This document shows positions 29,001 to 38,369 of a stretch of 64,000 bases of DNA, in pieces. The stretch spans positions 1 to 64,000 of the forward strand of contig JAFGLZ010000035.1 in NCBI GenBank assembly GCA_016927755.1, given 5' to 3'. How positions within the stretch are numbered: position 1 is the first letter of the stretch; each line of letters starts with the position of its first letter. Source of the stretch: Phycisphaerae bacterium (GTDB taxonomy: Bacteria; Planctomycetota; Phycisphaerae; UBA1845; JAFGLZ01). A program made the translations under genes and the position numbers. A model generated the notes under the pieces. The model did no database searches. It was not told the origin of the DNA and saw nothing but the letters and a program-made list of their open reading frames with translations.

Positions 29001-31025
29001 ATTGCCCAGCAGCGGCTCTTCCTCGCCGCGCCAGCGATGCCCCAACGTGGTCGGCGTCTCACGGTGCTCGTGGATCAGCCTGTCGAGACCCAGAATGCAC
29101 TTCTCGGCCGCCGACGTGGCGATCGGCACGGCGTGCTGTCTGACCGGACGAGACGGTGTCCGCTCGGCGGGGTCCATCAAGCCGAAGGCATTGACCAGCG
29201 TCGGAACGTCGCGCTCGACCTCGAGCACCGCGTCGAGGAACCTCTGTTCGTCATCCGAGAATCGCGGGCGCGACCCGGCGAAGCCACGGGCCCGCTGCCG
29301 ACAGGCCTCGACCTGACGCCCGGCGTCGATCATCTCCTTGAGCAGCTCCAGCCCGGCCTGACGCTGCAGGACGTTGGACGCGGCCAGCAAACGGTCCCCG
29401 CTCGCCAGCGCCGACTTGTCCGGCTGGTTCAGCAAGACCTTCAGCGCGCCGCGACGCAGATCCCCTGGCTTTCGTGTGAGCGCCGCCTCGAGCCCCTTGG
29501 CCTCCTCATCGCTGATCCGGCCCTTGCCGATCGACTTGAGCGCCTCCTCGCGAACCTGCGCGCTGGAGTCACCTACCAGCTCGAACAGAACTCTGCGGAC
29601 CGCGCCCGACTGCCGCTTCTGTTCGCCCAAGCGCCTCGCGACGTTGAAACGGGCGTTCGAACTCATGAGGGGGATGTACGGCAGGAGCTTCTCGCTGGGA
29701 CGATCTCCCAGGTTCTCGGCCAGCACATCGGCTACCTCTTGCCGCCAGACGGTCAACCCGAGCCATGGCCAGAGCAGAGCCTTGTGCCTGGTCTTCTTCT
29801 TGGGGAACCGGTCGATGACCGCTTCGATCTCGCCGAAGACGTCGATGCCCGTGTTCTTCGCGAGCCGACTGTCCGTGGCCACCTGGAGCGCGATGGCGGC
29901 CACCCGAATGTCCTCGTCATGCAGAGCGCGGAATGCCGCCGCATAGGCCGGATAGCACTGGAGCTGCAAGAGAAGCAATACGCCCGTGAAGCGATGCCCG
30001 ACTTCCTTGTGCTCCAGGAGACGCTCGGCCAAAGGGATGGCCTCATACGCGTCCCAGAACGCCGTCGCCCACAGGCCCAAGTACACGCGATCCGATTCGT
30101 TGCTCTCGATGGCCGCGGATCGAGCCTGCGAGTCCTCGACATATGTCAGCGCCCGGTCGATGGTCTTCCTGATGACGCCGGCGCTGGCGGAGTCCCAGTT
30201 GATGCCGAACCAAACGTTGGCCGCTCGCGCCGTCGCACTAAAGCGGATCAGGTTCTCGTCCAGGATCAGCCGGAGCATCCGCTGAAAGGCCTCCGGGTGG
30301 CAGGTGTCTACGGTCTCGAGGATATCCTGTCGCAGACCCTCCTGGCGTTGGGCGGCCAGCAGGAGTCTCTCCACGAACTCCCAGGCATCGGGTCGAGAGC
30401 AGATCAACAGACCTCGTGTGACGTGCCGACCCATGCCGCCGATCTCATGCTCTCCGTTGGCCGACTGGCGCAGGACGTCGAAGACCCGTTGGCCCTCCGC
30501 GCCGCCATCGTCAATCGCCGCCGCGAACAGCATGCCCAGCGCGTCGTGTGCCTGGCCCCATCGGTCGAAGTGGCAAGCCCACTCGGAGAACCACACGACG
30601 TCTTCGTCGTAGTCGCTCGTGTGTCTCACCAGCGTGTCGAGCCAACTTGCCCGGGTGATCCGCGTGGCCTCCTCACGTGCGGGAGCGCGAAACGGTTTGC
30701 CCCATACCCCGAACAGGTACGGCATCGACTTCTGCATCTGCCAGGCCCGATCGACGTGGTGGGCAAGTTTGGGCAACGCCGCTTTGAAGACCGTGAGTCG
30801 AGCTGCATCGTTCAGCGAGTCCAGCGCCGCCGCGCCTTCCAGGAACACCGGTTCGAGCTTGTCCCAATCCTCGATAACCTTGCCGTTGCGGTCCCAGCCC
30901 ATCACACCGCGAATCGCCGACTGCGACTTCCGCGGAAGGCCCGCAAGCCGCTTCTGCAGCCGCTTGCCCGAGTCCTTCTGCCTCTGCCGCTCGAGCGCTT
31001 CCTTCGCCTGTTCGGTCGCAAGCAT
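26025..31025 (-). CDS. DUF4132-type (MolR/YehI-like, DUF5724-like) very large protein
   Basis: 1666 aa; alpha-helical-repeat-like body, C-terminal 'DFAGKREPVKKGESLRIAHPFDLLASGHWHEWQRDCFAAERIQPFKQVFRELYVLTETEK' typical of DUF4132. Confidence 0.8.
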   Translation of the reverse strand: MLATEQAKEALERQRQKDSGKRLQKRLAGLPRKSQSAIRGVMGWDRNGKVIEDWDKLEPVFLEGAAALDSLNDAARLTVFKAALPKLAHHVDRAWQMQKSMPYLFGVWGKPFRAPAREEATRITRASWLDTLVRHTSDYDEDVVWFSEWACHFDRWGQAHDALGMLFAAAIDDGGAEGQRVFDVLRQSANGEHEIGGMGRHVTRGLLICSRPDAWEFVERLLLAAQRQEGLRQDILETVDTCHPEAFQRMLRLILDENLIRFSATARAANVWFGINWDSASAGVIRKTIDRALTYVEDSQARSAAIESNESDRVYLGLWATAFWDAYEAIPLAERLLEHKEVGHRFTGVLLLLQLQCYPAYAAAFRALHDEDIRVAAIALQVATDSRLAKNTGIDVFGEIEAVIDRFPKKKTRHKALLWPWLGLTVWRQEVADVLAENLGDRPSEKLLPYIPLMSSNARFNVARRLGEQKRQSGAVRRVLFELVGDSSAQVREEALKSIGKGRISDEEAKGLEAALTRKPGDLRRGALKVLLNQPDKSALASGDRLLAASNVLQRQAGLELLKEMIDAGRQVEACRQRARGFAGSRPRFSDDEQRFLDAVLEVERDVPTLVNAFGLMDPAERTPSRPVRQHAVPIATSAAEKCILGLDRLIHEHRETPTTLGHRWRGEEEPLLGNVGYGFPRPKKDVPIDQDVARLPLAEVWRDWYERRPSDLRDRDGLEVLRAAGMLAGMANESLGFWRHLGKGLKRSSRRQLFGTIRSGRIRYDRFLDHLLEWLLKLYPPKGAADFLLTTVETSLAHLGVDETAGSPRGSRSASHLDWRSFGSAALVWHEFAKEHQQLFEDQWSDAHRAALWELEHWIDLPVAEVKKGLLRQKPELRRVAVPRDLPDLDGLIAAYGLGRATRADLYDQVLPYDPCEEERTRRGRRGSLWQLTSRKPPPEFERCPDLRDVVNACRDRILGVELTRGDTPTEASGPALELRSIHGAEILIAIVQALGAATLVRGYARDNLAKNTVFSHLIRVSYPVETDTPAGLAAAAKAAQISDKRLVDIAVYAPQWASMIERALGWTGLAEAVWWLHAHTKDEQWSVEKEVRETWEAEVSERTPLSAKDLVDGAVDVDWFRRAQGTLGKTRWELLDAAAKYASGGSGHRRAQIFADAMLGRTKKQELVAQIHEKRHQDSVRALGLLPLAKGKARRDDLLGRYQLMQEFVRTSRQFGSQRQASEKRAATIGQQNLARTAGYADPIRLQWAMEAQAVADLADGPIEVTVGETRVALAIDAFGGVELSATKNGKSLKTVPAAARKDRRVKDLLGRRTELKRQLSRSRVTLEQMMCRGAAVSGDELTELMTHPLIGASLGRLVLVGEGIMGYPMAGGKALEDFAGKREPVKKGESLRIAHPFDLLASGHWHEWQRDCFAAERIQPFKQVFRELYVLTETEKADKGGSQRYAGHQVNPRQAMALLGSRGWVSHPEEGVRRTFHEEDLSAWIEFQGSFHTPAEVEGLTLESVRFSKRGEWKPVDLSDVPPRLFSEVMRDLDLVVSVAHRGGVDPEASASTVEMRSSLMRETLSVLSVENVRVEKNRALIKGKHGEYSVHLGSAVAHMIGGGALIIVPVHAQHRGRLFLPFADDDPRTAEVLSKVLMLARDHEIKDSSLLAQIRGLGGNGD

Positions 31026-31027
31026 CC

Positions 31028-31465
31028 TCAGCCTCCCGCCAGCATCACGAGCCGTAGAAACGTGATGCGGCTGTCTGCCTTCAGAAAGACCTGCCGGTCC
31101 AGGTCGCGGTGCTCCTCCTCGTCGATGATGACCAAGTACAATCCGTCTTCGAACGCCTGCAGCGCCGCGCCGACCGCCTCCTCATCGTCGACCGTCTGGT
31201 CGAGGTCTCGCCCCCCCATATCGATCTTGCCTCGCTGAGCGCCTTGCTCGATCTGCCGGGCCGTCAGAACGTGGACGAAGCGGCGGGCCTTCTGACGTCC
31301 GCGAAAGGACGCCACCTCGTCAAGAACGATTCGCGAGATCAAGGCGCGCAAGGTGAGTGGCGTGCCGCCGTCACCTACCTCCGGCGGCAAGGACGTTGAC
31401 CAGTCATCGAGGAGCGGTCTTCGGCGCCCAAGGGCGCGGGTGGAGATGATGAGTCCACGGCTCAC
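31028..31465 (-). CDS. Small DUF4132-associated protein; candidate ubiquitin-like beta-grasp protein with C-terminal ...VMLAGG
   Basis: Stop codon 2 nt before the DUF4132 ATG; predicted GTG start at 31465 (MSRGLIISTRALGRRRPLLDDW...FLKADSRITFLRLVMLAGG*). Confidence 0.7.
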   Translation of the reverse strand: MSRGLIISTRALGRRRPLLDDWSTSLPPEVGDGGTPLTLRALISRIVLDEVASFRGRQKARRFVHVLTARQIEQGAQRGKIDMGGRDLDQTVDDEEAVGAALQAFEDGLYLVIIDEEEHRDLDRQVFLKADSRITFLRLVMLAGG

Positions 31466-31710
31466 GCTTTCGCCTCCTCCGGTAGACGCACAATGCCATG
31501 ACAGCCAATGGATTTGACCCGATCCCCGGCCACGACGCAACCATCATATCGCCCGGGCTGGCCGAAATCCGAGCTGCCCCGGCACGGCCTTGTCCCTCGG
31601 CCTTCTCGCGGTAACATCAAGGACCCGATGACGGCTCTCCAAGGATGGTTCTCACCAGTCCGGAGAGGCTCCAGGCAATTGACATGACACCCGACCCGTC
31701 CCCCGCCAAA

Positions 31711-31739
31711 CAAAAAACCCCCCGCAAACCGCGGAGGGT
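31711..31739 (-). terminator. Rho-independent terminator downstream of tRNA-Val
   Basis: Reverse strand ACCCTCCGC GGTTT GCGGGGGG TTTTTTG. Confidence 0.8.
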
Positions 31740-31746
31740 AAGTGCA

Positions 31747-31820
31747 TGGGCGATACAGGACTTGAACCTGTGACCTCACGGGTGTGATCCGTGCGCTCTA
31801 GCCAACTGAGCTAATCGCCC
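31747..31820 (-). tRNA. tRNA-Val(CAC)
   Basis: GGGCGAT TA GCTC AGTTGGCTA GAGC G CACGG ATCACAC CCGTG AGGTC ACAGG TTCAAGT CCTGT ATCGCCC A. Confidence 0.93.
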
Positions 31821-32000
31821 TCGTTGACGCCATTATCGTCGGCATCACCGCCAAGTCAAGGCTCGAAGTGCCCCAGCCGAGCTCGATTCACCTCCAATCC
31901 GCCTCGTACGGGGTGGACGTGCCGCGGCAAGCGCCAGCTACCCCGCGGAGCAGCGCGGGTACGAAGACGCTTGCACGAAACGCACGACTCGCAAACCACG

Positions 32001-32789
32001 TTACTTCCTGTCCCGCACGAACGCCTTCAGCTTCTCCACCGTCACGCCAGGTGTCTGGCAGAACTCGATCATCGCCCGCTCGCTCTTGAACACCTCGTAA
32101 CACGCGGGGCCGACGGCCTTGGCCTTCTCACCGGGAACTCGGATGGCCCCGTGCTCGTCCGCCTGCATCAGATCCCCGGACCGAATCGTAACGCCGCCCA
32201 CCGTGACCGGCTTGCCGAAATCCACCACGTGCACGTACCCGTGGGACACCAGCACCGCCGACGCGAAGAAACCAAACCCCAACGGCCGTACCACCGACAG
32301 ATCCCGCACCCCGCCGTCCGTGATGACGCCGACGCAACCGAGCGCCCGATGGACATTCGCGTTGACCTCGCCCCACCAGGACCCAACCGGTTTCGGCGCG
32401 TCCAAATCGTGGATCACCATGACCGTCGGCTTGGGGATCGACGCGATGTAGTCCCAGTAGTCGAATGACTTGACCTGCGGATCGCCCTGGCCGCGCGGCC
32501 TGGAAGCCTGGATCGTCGCCGTGGCCGCGTACCCGTTCATGATGCCCATCTCGGGAAAGATGCACCGGACCTCCGGCGAGACGACACCCGCAAGGCGGTC
32601 GGATTGGCCCAGCTTCTCGAGGGCGTTGGCCACCGTCGGCGTGTCGAACCGCCCGAGATACGCAAGTTCATCGGTGGTGAGCAGGGCCTGTGGCGCTCCC
32701 GTGTCGGCTGCGGCGTTGGCGGTTCCGAGCGTGGTCGCGCCGACGACGCCCGCGGCCTTGAGGAACTGCCGCCGATCCAAATCAGACAT
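32001..32789 (-). CDS. RraA-family protein with Tat-type signal peptide
   Basis: 'MSDLDRRQFLKAAGVVGATTLGTANAAAD' then 'LAYLGRFDTPTVANALEKLG...GSWWGEVNANVHRALGCVGVITDGGVRDL'. Confidence 0.85.
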   Translation of the reverse strand: MSDLDRRQFLKAAGVVGATTLGTANAAADTGAPQALLTTDELAYLGRFDTPTVANALEKLGQSDRLAGVVSPEVRCIFPEMGIMNGYAATATIQASRPRGQGDPQVKSFDYWDYIASIPKPTVMVIHDLDAPKPVGSWWGEVNANVHRALGCVGVITDGGVRDLSVVRPLGFGFFASAVLVSHGYVHVVDFGKPVTVGGVTIRSGDLMQADEHGAIRVPGEKAKAVGPACYEVFKSERAMIEFCQTPGVTVEKLKAFVRDRK

Positions 32790-32931
32790 GGTGATCCTCC
32801 GCAAGCTGACCTGCCCCCTCGGGACCCGACCCAATCACCATGGGAGCGCCTACGGCTCTCATGACACATCCACGGACCCATTCCACGCTGGGTGTCTTCT
32901 CGACCGTAAGTCCCCCAAACCGGCAGCGGAA

Positions 32932-34422
32932 TCAGAACTGCGCCTGGATCTGAAGCCGGACCATCGTCACCTCGTCGTTCTGCGCCCAGTTCCCCGAGCT
33001 CGACGTATACGGTGCCTCGCCGATCCGCGTCACGTCCACCTGAAGCACCAGGTTGTACGTCCCCCACGGGAAGTAGTTCAGCCCGCACGTGACCTCCCAC
33101 GTGTCGTCGCCGTCGGCGTCCCACAATCCCCCCAGCCGCGCTACGGCCTCCAGACGCTTCGGGATCACGAAGTACCCCGCCTGCAAGTAACCCGCTTGGT
33201 AGTGCCGCGCGTCGTCGCGCCCCGTCAGACGCTCCCACTGGCTGAACTCGCTGTCCCCGTCCACGCTCCGAAGCCAGTACTCCGCCGAGAGCGACAGACC
33301 CCGATACTGAAACGCCGTGTCCGCCCCGAACTGAAGAAGGTCCGTTCCCGTCAGGTCGGCCGTGCCGTATCCCCCGATGCCTCGTCCCGAGCGGATCCGG
33401 TCCGGCACACTGTAGGGCGTGCTCCGACCGCGGTCCCCGTTGTCGTCGTTGTAGGCCGCGCTCAGCCCGATCTCGAACCGGGGATCCTTCGAATACGCCA
33501 GGTCCCCCTCCGTCTTGATCGGATCGCCCAGGATGTGCGCGACAAGCCGCGCCGAGTACGCGAAGTTCGTATCCAGCTCTTCCAGCGTGTCGTCCCGATT
33601 CGCCAGCCCGTTCGAGATGCCAATGGCGTAGCTCAGCCGGTCGACCAGCATCCCCCGCAAGTACGCCCCGATCGACCGATTCAGGTTGAACGTCTCGTCG
33701 CCGATGGACCGGTCGATGAAGTGCAGCGTGCTCTTGGTGTAGCTCCTCTGGCGTCCGAACGGGACCTTCGCCAGCCCCACGGTCAGTTGCGCCTCCTTGG
33801 CCATCGCGTACGTCACGTACGCGTCCCACGTCCGCCACGTGTGGGCCTGATCCGTGTCTCCGCTGACCTGAATGCGATACGTCAGCTTGGGCGAGTGGAT
33901 GTGCCCCGAGAAATTCAACCGCAGGTCCTCGACCTCGAAGCCGTTGATGTCGTCCTGCTTCTGTCGCCCCTGTTGGCGAGGGTTGTCGGTCTGGCGGTTC
34001 TGGCCCGTCCACCGAATCCGAGACCAGCCGTTGATCTTCAGCAGAAACGTCTCGTCCGCCGCCGCGATGTAGAACCCCTTGTCGTAGCCGACGCGTTGCA
34101 GGTCCGGGTACAGCCCGTCCCGGAACTCGGCATCGGCGAGCGCCTCGCGAACGATCGCGCGGATCCCCGCCACCCGATCCGCGCCCGTCGATCGGTCCGT
34201 GGCCGCGCTCACTCGTTCGGCAAGCCGATCGATCCTGGCCTGTTGGCTCGTGGCCGCCGCCTCGAGCTGATCGATCTTCTCGGAAAGAACCGTGGGGCAG
34301 GGGGGCACATTCCGCGCCGCCGTGTCCGCCGGCTGCTCTGCGAAAGCGCGCGCCGCCGCAAGCACGACGGCCCCGGCCGCGACCGACCGGAGCCCCACGC
34401 TCCTACCACGCAGATTCCTCAT
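32932..34422 (-). CDS. Outer-membrane porin (OprO/OprP-like)
   Basis: Signal peptide, coiled coil 'LSEKIDQLEAAATSQQARIDRLAERV', then beta-rich 'GYDKGFYIAAADETFLLKINGWSRIRWTGQNRQ', C-terminal '...VRLQIQAQF'. Confidence 0.8.
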   Translation of the reverse strand: MRNLRGRSVGLRSVAAGAVVLAAARAFAEQPADTAARNVPPCPTVLSEKIDQLEAAATSQQARIDRLAERVSAATDRSTGADRVAGIRAIVREALADAEFRDGLYPDLQRVGYDKGFYIAAADETFLLKINGWSRIRWTGQNRQTDNPRQQGRQKQDDINGFEVEDLRLNFSGHIHSPKLTYRIQVSGDTDQAHTWRTWDAYVTYAMAKEAQLTVGLAKVPFGRQRSYTKSTLHFIDRSIGDETFNLNRSIGAYLRGMLVDRLSYAIGISNGLANRDDTLEELDTNFAYSARLVAHILGDPIKTEGDLAYSKDPRFEIGLSAAYNDDNGDRGRSTPYSVPDRIRSGRGIGGYGTADLTGTDLLQFGADTAFQYRGLSLSAEYWLRSVDGDSEFSQWERLTGRDDARHYQAGYLQAGYFVIPKRLEAVARLGGLWDADGDDTWEVTCGLNYFPWGTYNLVLQVDVTRIGEAPYTSSSGNWAQNDEVTMVRLQIQAQF

Positions 34423-34736
34423 ATTGACCACCCCTTGGACAGGCAACCTCGCCGGCGAGTCCTGAGCCTCGCGACCGGGGTCAAGAGCCGATGCTCTCTG
34501 CCCCAAGGACGCTACAGGAGCCTGCGGCGCCTGGCAAGAGGCTCCGACGCAAAATGCGGCGTCGACGAAACCGATGATCCCGGGCGCCCAAACTGCCGAT
34601 TATTGGTCCATCGGAGCCTCTCCCGCGGCGAGGATCGCGGTTGTTCGGCGCGTCGGAGAGGCACATAATCCGCTGACAGGAACCGGCTATACTGCGTCTA
34701 GGTCGACACAACTTATTTCAGAACAAGGAGAAATGT

Positions 34737-36200
34737 ATGCTTCGGATGATGAGATGGCTGCCCGTCCTGTTGATTCCAGTGGTCATCGCGGTCGGCTGCG
34801 GCACCTGGTTCCCACCGACGCCCGGCCCCGTCGAGCCCAACGTAACCCCCGAGGCCTACTTGATCGGTGAGTTGGAGGGCGTGACCGCCGACGAAATCCA
34901 TGATTTCATCGATCTGACGGCCCACGTGGGCGCCGAGTCCAACGCCCCCATCATCATCGCCGGCGGCGCCATCGACGAGCTCGACGCCACCCAACAGGCC
35001 GCCGTCAAGGCCGCGTTCGAGGCCGGCCACACGATCGCGCTCGTCCACGCCGGTGAGGACGAGCTCGACGCGCTGCACCAGATCCTGGGCTTGGACCATC
35101 AATACGAGCTTCCGGACGGTGTCTACTATGCGGAGGTCTACGCCCTAGATCGGGAAACCGACGGGAGTCTGTGGCAGGCCCTCTGGCTGCCCCCCGAGAC
35201 CACCGCAACGTCCCAGACGGAGACCGTTGAGATCACGCTCGCCGACGGGTCGACCAAGACCACCCAGACCGATCCCGTGCTCATCGAACTAGGGTGCGAC
35301 ACGAACGAGGACCAGGATTCCAGAATGATCGGCTTCGTCGAGTGGCTCGATGAGGACGGCGAGCGGGATGACTCCCCCCTCGCCCAGGCGGCCAAGCAGC
35401 AAGCCGCCGCTCAGGCCGCCAACTCCAACAACCTGACCGACCTGGCCTCGGCCTTCGTCAATCAGGTCAACTACCAGCAGGAGGGCAACAACTACACGCT
35501 GTCGCACTTCGTCTATAGCTGCCATTCGATCAACAACGGGCAGGACTGGTTCTTCGTTCAGCAGTACTGCGTCCTCAACGGCTCAGGCGCCTACACGACC
35601 AATCAGGGCATGAAGAAGGGCAAGTACCTGGCCATCGTCGAGACCGAGGCCGTCATGGACAGCTTCGCCGGAAACGGCGACGCCGTCGGGCTGATCCAGT
35701 CCACGCCCCAGACCGCCAACAACGTCACCTCCGTCACCAGCGGCGTCGAGTTCGAGCTGGGCGGGAGCATGTCCTTCAGCAAGGACGGCCCAGAGGCCGG
35801 CCTCTCCGCGGGAATGAAGATCAGCAGCTCGAAAACCGTCAACGTCCAGGACATCAAGACCATCAACAAGAGCGGCGACAACGTCAACAACGCCAAATGG
35901 CGCTATGAAGCCAATCTCTGTCAGATCGGCTCCATCACCGACTGCTTCTTCCAGAACTGCATCACCAATCCCCCGGATCTATCCATCAGCTCGTTCCAGC
36001 CGGTGAACCAGTGGATCTGGCGCATGAGCCCCGACGTCCGAAACGGCGACCGGACGATGCGCGTCTACTTCGGAACCCAGCTCGGAATGAGCGAGGAAGG
36101 CTGGTACTTCTTCTACGCGACGATCACCACCAATTTCAGCGGTTTCGGACGGTACTGCTACATCTCGCTCCCGTTCCCGCCGACGCAGGGCCCTTCGTAA
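34737..36200 (+). CDS. Hypothetical lipoprotein, tandem paralog A (possible beta-pore-forming-toxin-like segment)
   Basis: Signal 'VVIAVGCGTW'; 'VTSVTSGVEFELGGSMSFSKDGPEAGLSAGMKISSSKTVNVQDIKTINKSGDNVNNAKWRYE'; closely related to 36881-38350. Confidence 0.75.
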   Translation: MLRMMRWLPVLLIPVVIAVGCGTWFPPTPGPVEPNVTPEAYLIGELEGVTADEIHDFIDLTAHVGAESNAPIIIAGGAIDELDATQQAAVKAAFEAGHTIALVHAGEDELDALHQILGLDHQYELPDGVYYAEVYALDRETDGSLWQALWLPPETTATSQTETVEITLADGSTKTTQTDPVLIELGCDTNEDQDSRMIGFVEWLDEDGERDDSPLAQAAKQQAAAQAANSNNLTDLASAFVNQVNYQQEGNNYTLSHFVYSCHSINNGQDWFFVQQYCVLNGSGAYTTNQGMKKGKYLAIVETEAVMDSFAGNGDAVGLIQSTPQTANNVTSVTSGVEFELGGSMSFSKDGPEAGLSAGMKISSSKTVNVQDIKTINKSGDNVNNAKWRYEANLCQIGSITDCFFQNCITNPPDLSISSFQPVNQWIWRMSPDVRNGDRTMRVYFGTQLGMSEEGWYFFYATITTNFSGFGRYCYISLPFPPTQGPS

Positions 36201-36224
36201 CAAGGGCTCGCCCAGGACAGCATG

Positions 36225-36261
36225 ACGGCCCGTTCCCGTATTCACGTCGGGAACGGGCCGT
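36225..36261 (+). terminator. Intrinsic terminator of paralog A
   Basis: ACGGCCCGTTCCCG / CGGGAACGGGCCGT followed by TTCTCTT. Confidence 0.8.
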
Positions 36262-36711
36262 TTCTCTTCGTGTGGCGCCAGAACTGATCGCGCGGGCCTG
36301 CTCAAAGCGCGCCTCCCGTGGTCATCGAGCAGGTCGGTCAGGCGTCTGACGATTCCTCAAAGCGCTCATGCACTGGATGGGAATCCCTGTCCACTTGGGC
36401 GCGCATCTGCTCTGCTCGCCGCGCTGCCTGCGGCGGGCGATATGCTGACGGCGCGTGGCCAGTCCCTTCGGTCCTCCTCATCGACGTTGTCTCTGACAGT
36501 ACGAGACTCGCCCCCAACGCGTGGCGATCTGGGTTGACGAGAGGCTCTGCATAGGGCGGATGCCGAAGACCCGAGAGCTACTGACAGAAGATAGTCCTGG
36601 TGTGGTCGTCCGCAGCGCCACAGGCGTCGAGAACCCCGCGGCTGTTGTTTGTCTTGAGATTATTGGAAGACTGGCCGGAGATGTCGCATCTGACCTTCGT
36701 GTGAAGGCAAG

Positions 36712-36826
36712 CTAGTGCCCATGTCACAGAACGAGTTTCGTGCTGTCGTAACGCAGGCTTCCAGCCTGCCCAGAAACCAGACAGGGATGACTGCGGTACA
36801 CGATGTCCGACCGAAAACGGCACTAG
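36712..36826. mobile_element. 115-bp MITE-like element
   Basis: Perfect terminal inverted repeats CTAGTGCC (36712-36719) / GGCACTAG (36819-36826); internal GCAGGCT-TCC-AGCCTGC hairpin; degraded relative at about 46818-46920. Confidence 0.6.
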
Positions 36827-36880
36827 AGGGCAAATGTGCGCCGACGGCATTCCATGAGACACAGTAGAAGGAGATGTGTC

Positions 36881-38350
36881 ATGCCGCGAATGACGAAATG
36901 GGTATTGGCCGTTGCGTTGCCGGTTGCCATGGCGATTGGCTGTGGCACGTGGTTCTTTCCCCCGGCGCCCATCGAGCCGGAGGTCACCCCGGAGGCCTAC
37001 GTAATCGGCGACCTGGACGGGGTCGCGGCGGATAAGATTCAGGACTCTCTGGACCTCACACCACACACTGGAACGGAGTCGGACGCCCCGATTCTGATCG
37101 GCGCCGACGCCGTCGGCGGGCTCAGCGTGACTCAGCAGGCGGCCATCAAGTCGGCCCACGATGCTGGATGGTCGATCGTGCTCGTCAACGTCGGTGTAGC
37201 CGAGATCGCCGCGCTCCATCAGATCCTGTCCTATGCAGACACGCCGTACGATTTGCCTGACGCTGTCTCCCACGCGGAGGTGTACGCGCTCGACGTCGAG
37301 CCCGACGGCAGCGTGTGGCAGGCTTCCTGGTTCCCTCCTGCCACGACCGCGATGTCTCGCACGGAGACGAGGGACATCGACTTGATCAGCGGGGCGACCG
37401 TGACGAGCCAGACGGACCCGGTGCAGGTCGCGCTCGGCCCCGACACCGACGAAGACCGGAACTCACGGATGGCGGGTTTCGCTAAGTGGCTGGCGGACGA
37501 CGGCAAGCGGATGGACTCTTCGATCGCACAGGCGGCCAAGCGGCAGGCGACGGCACAGGGCGCCGGCTCCAACAACCTGCCTGACCTGGCCTCGGCATTC
37601 GTTAACCAGACGTACTTCCAGTACGAAGGAGATAACTTCGGCATTTCGCACTTCGTCTATAGCTGTCATTCCCTGGACAACGGGGACGACTGGTTCTTCG
37701 TCCAGCAGTTCTGTGTGCTCAACGGGGCGAATGCCTACAAGACGAACGAGACCATGAAGAAAGGCCAGTACATGGGCGCCATCAAGACCATCGCGAATAT
37801 GCACGCCTATATAGGCGACGGCAACGCCGTGGGGCTGATTCAGTCGAGCCCTCCGACCGTCAACCAGGTCACGTCCGTTACCAGCGGCGTCAGCTTTCAG
37901 GTCGGCGGCACGGTGTCCTTCAATACGGGCGGACCTAACGCGGGGGTCTCGGCCGGGATAACCATCAACAGCTCGAAGACCGTCGACGTGCAGGACGTTA
38001 CGACCGTCAATCAGGCCGGCGAAAACGTCAACGACGTTCGCTGGCAGTACAACTTCAGGCTCTCCGATGTCGGCACAATCGCCGACTGCTTCTTCCAGAA
38101 CTGTATCACCAATCCGCCGGAGCTGGCCATCAGCTCGTTCCAGCCCGTCAATCAGTGGATCTGGCGGATGGCCCCCGAGGTGCGCAACGGGAGCCGTGTG
38201 ATGGGCGTCTTGTTCGAGGCCGATCTCGTCACCACCCAGGAGGACTGGAAGGTCTTTAGCATAACCATCGACGACTACTACGCTGATAGAGCTTGGGTCT
38301 ACTACATCACGCTGCCGTTTCCACCGACGAAGGGGCCTTCGTCGTCGTAG
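36881..38350 (+). CDS. Hypothetical lipoprotein, tandem paralog B
   Basis: RBS gaaggag at 36867; 'MPRMTKWVLAVALPVAMAIGCGTWFFPP'; shares YSCHS..DWFFVQQ(Y/F)CVLNG, DCFFQNCITNPP, ISSFQPVNQWIWRM with paralog A. Confidence 0.75.
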   Translation: MPRMTKWVLAVALPVAMAIGCGTWFFPPAPIEPEVTPEAYVIGDLDGVAADKIQDSLDLTPHTGTESDAPILIGADAVGGLSVTQQAAIKSAHDAGWSIVLVNVGVAEIAALHQILSYADTPYDLPDAVSHAEVYALDVEPDGSVWQASWFPPATTAMSRTETRDIDLISGATVTSQTDPVQVALGPDTDEDRNSRMAGFAKWLADDGKRMDSSIAQAAKRQATAQGAGSNNLPDLASAFVNQTYFQYEGDNFGISHFVYSCHSLDNGDDWFFVQQFCVLNGANAYKTNETMKKGQYMGAIKTIANMHAYIGDGNAVGLIQSSPPTVNQVTSVTSGVSFQVGGTVSFNTGGPNAGVSAGITINSSKTVDVQDVTTVNQAGENVNDVRWQYNFRLSDVGTIADCFFQNCITNPPELAISSFQPVNQWIWRMAPEVRNGSRVMGVLFEADLVTTQEDWKVFSITIDDYYADRAWVYYITLPFPPTKGPSSS

Positions 38351-38369
38351 TCACTTGCCATGGACGATG

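Noticed and set aside
28803-31238. 811-aa + strand ORF opposite the DUF4132 gene
   Set aside because: Shadow ORF; the minus-strand frame has recognisable family motifs
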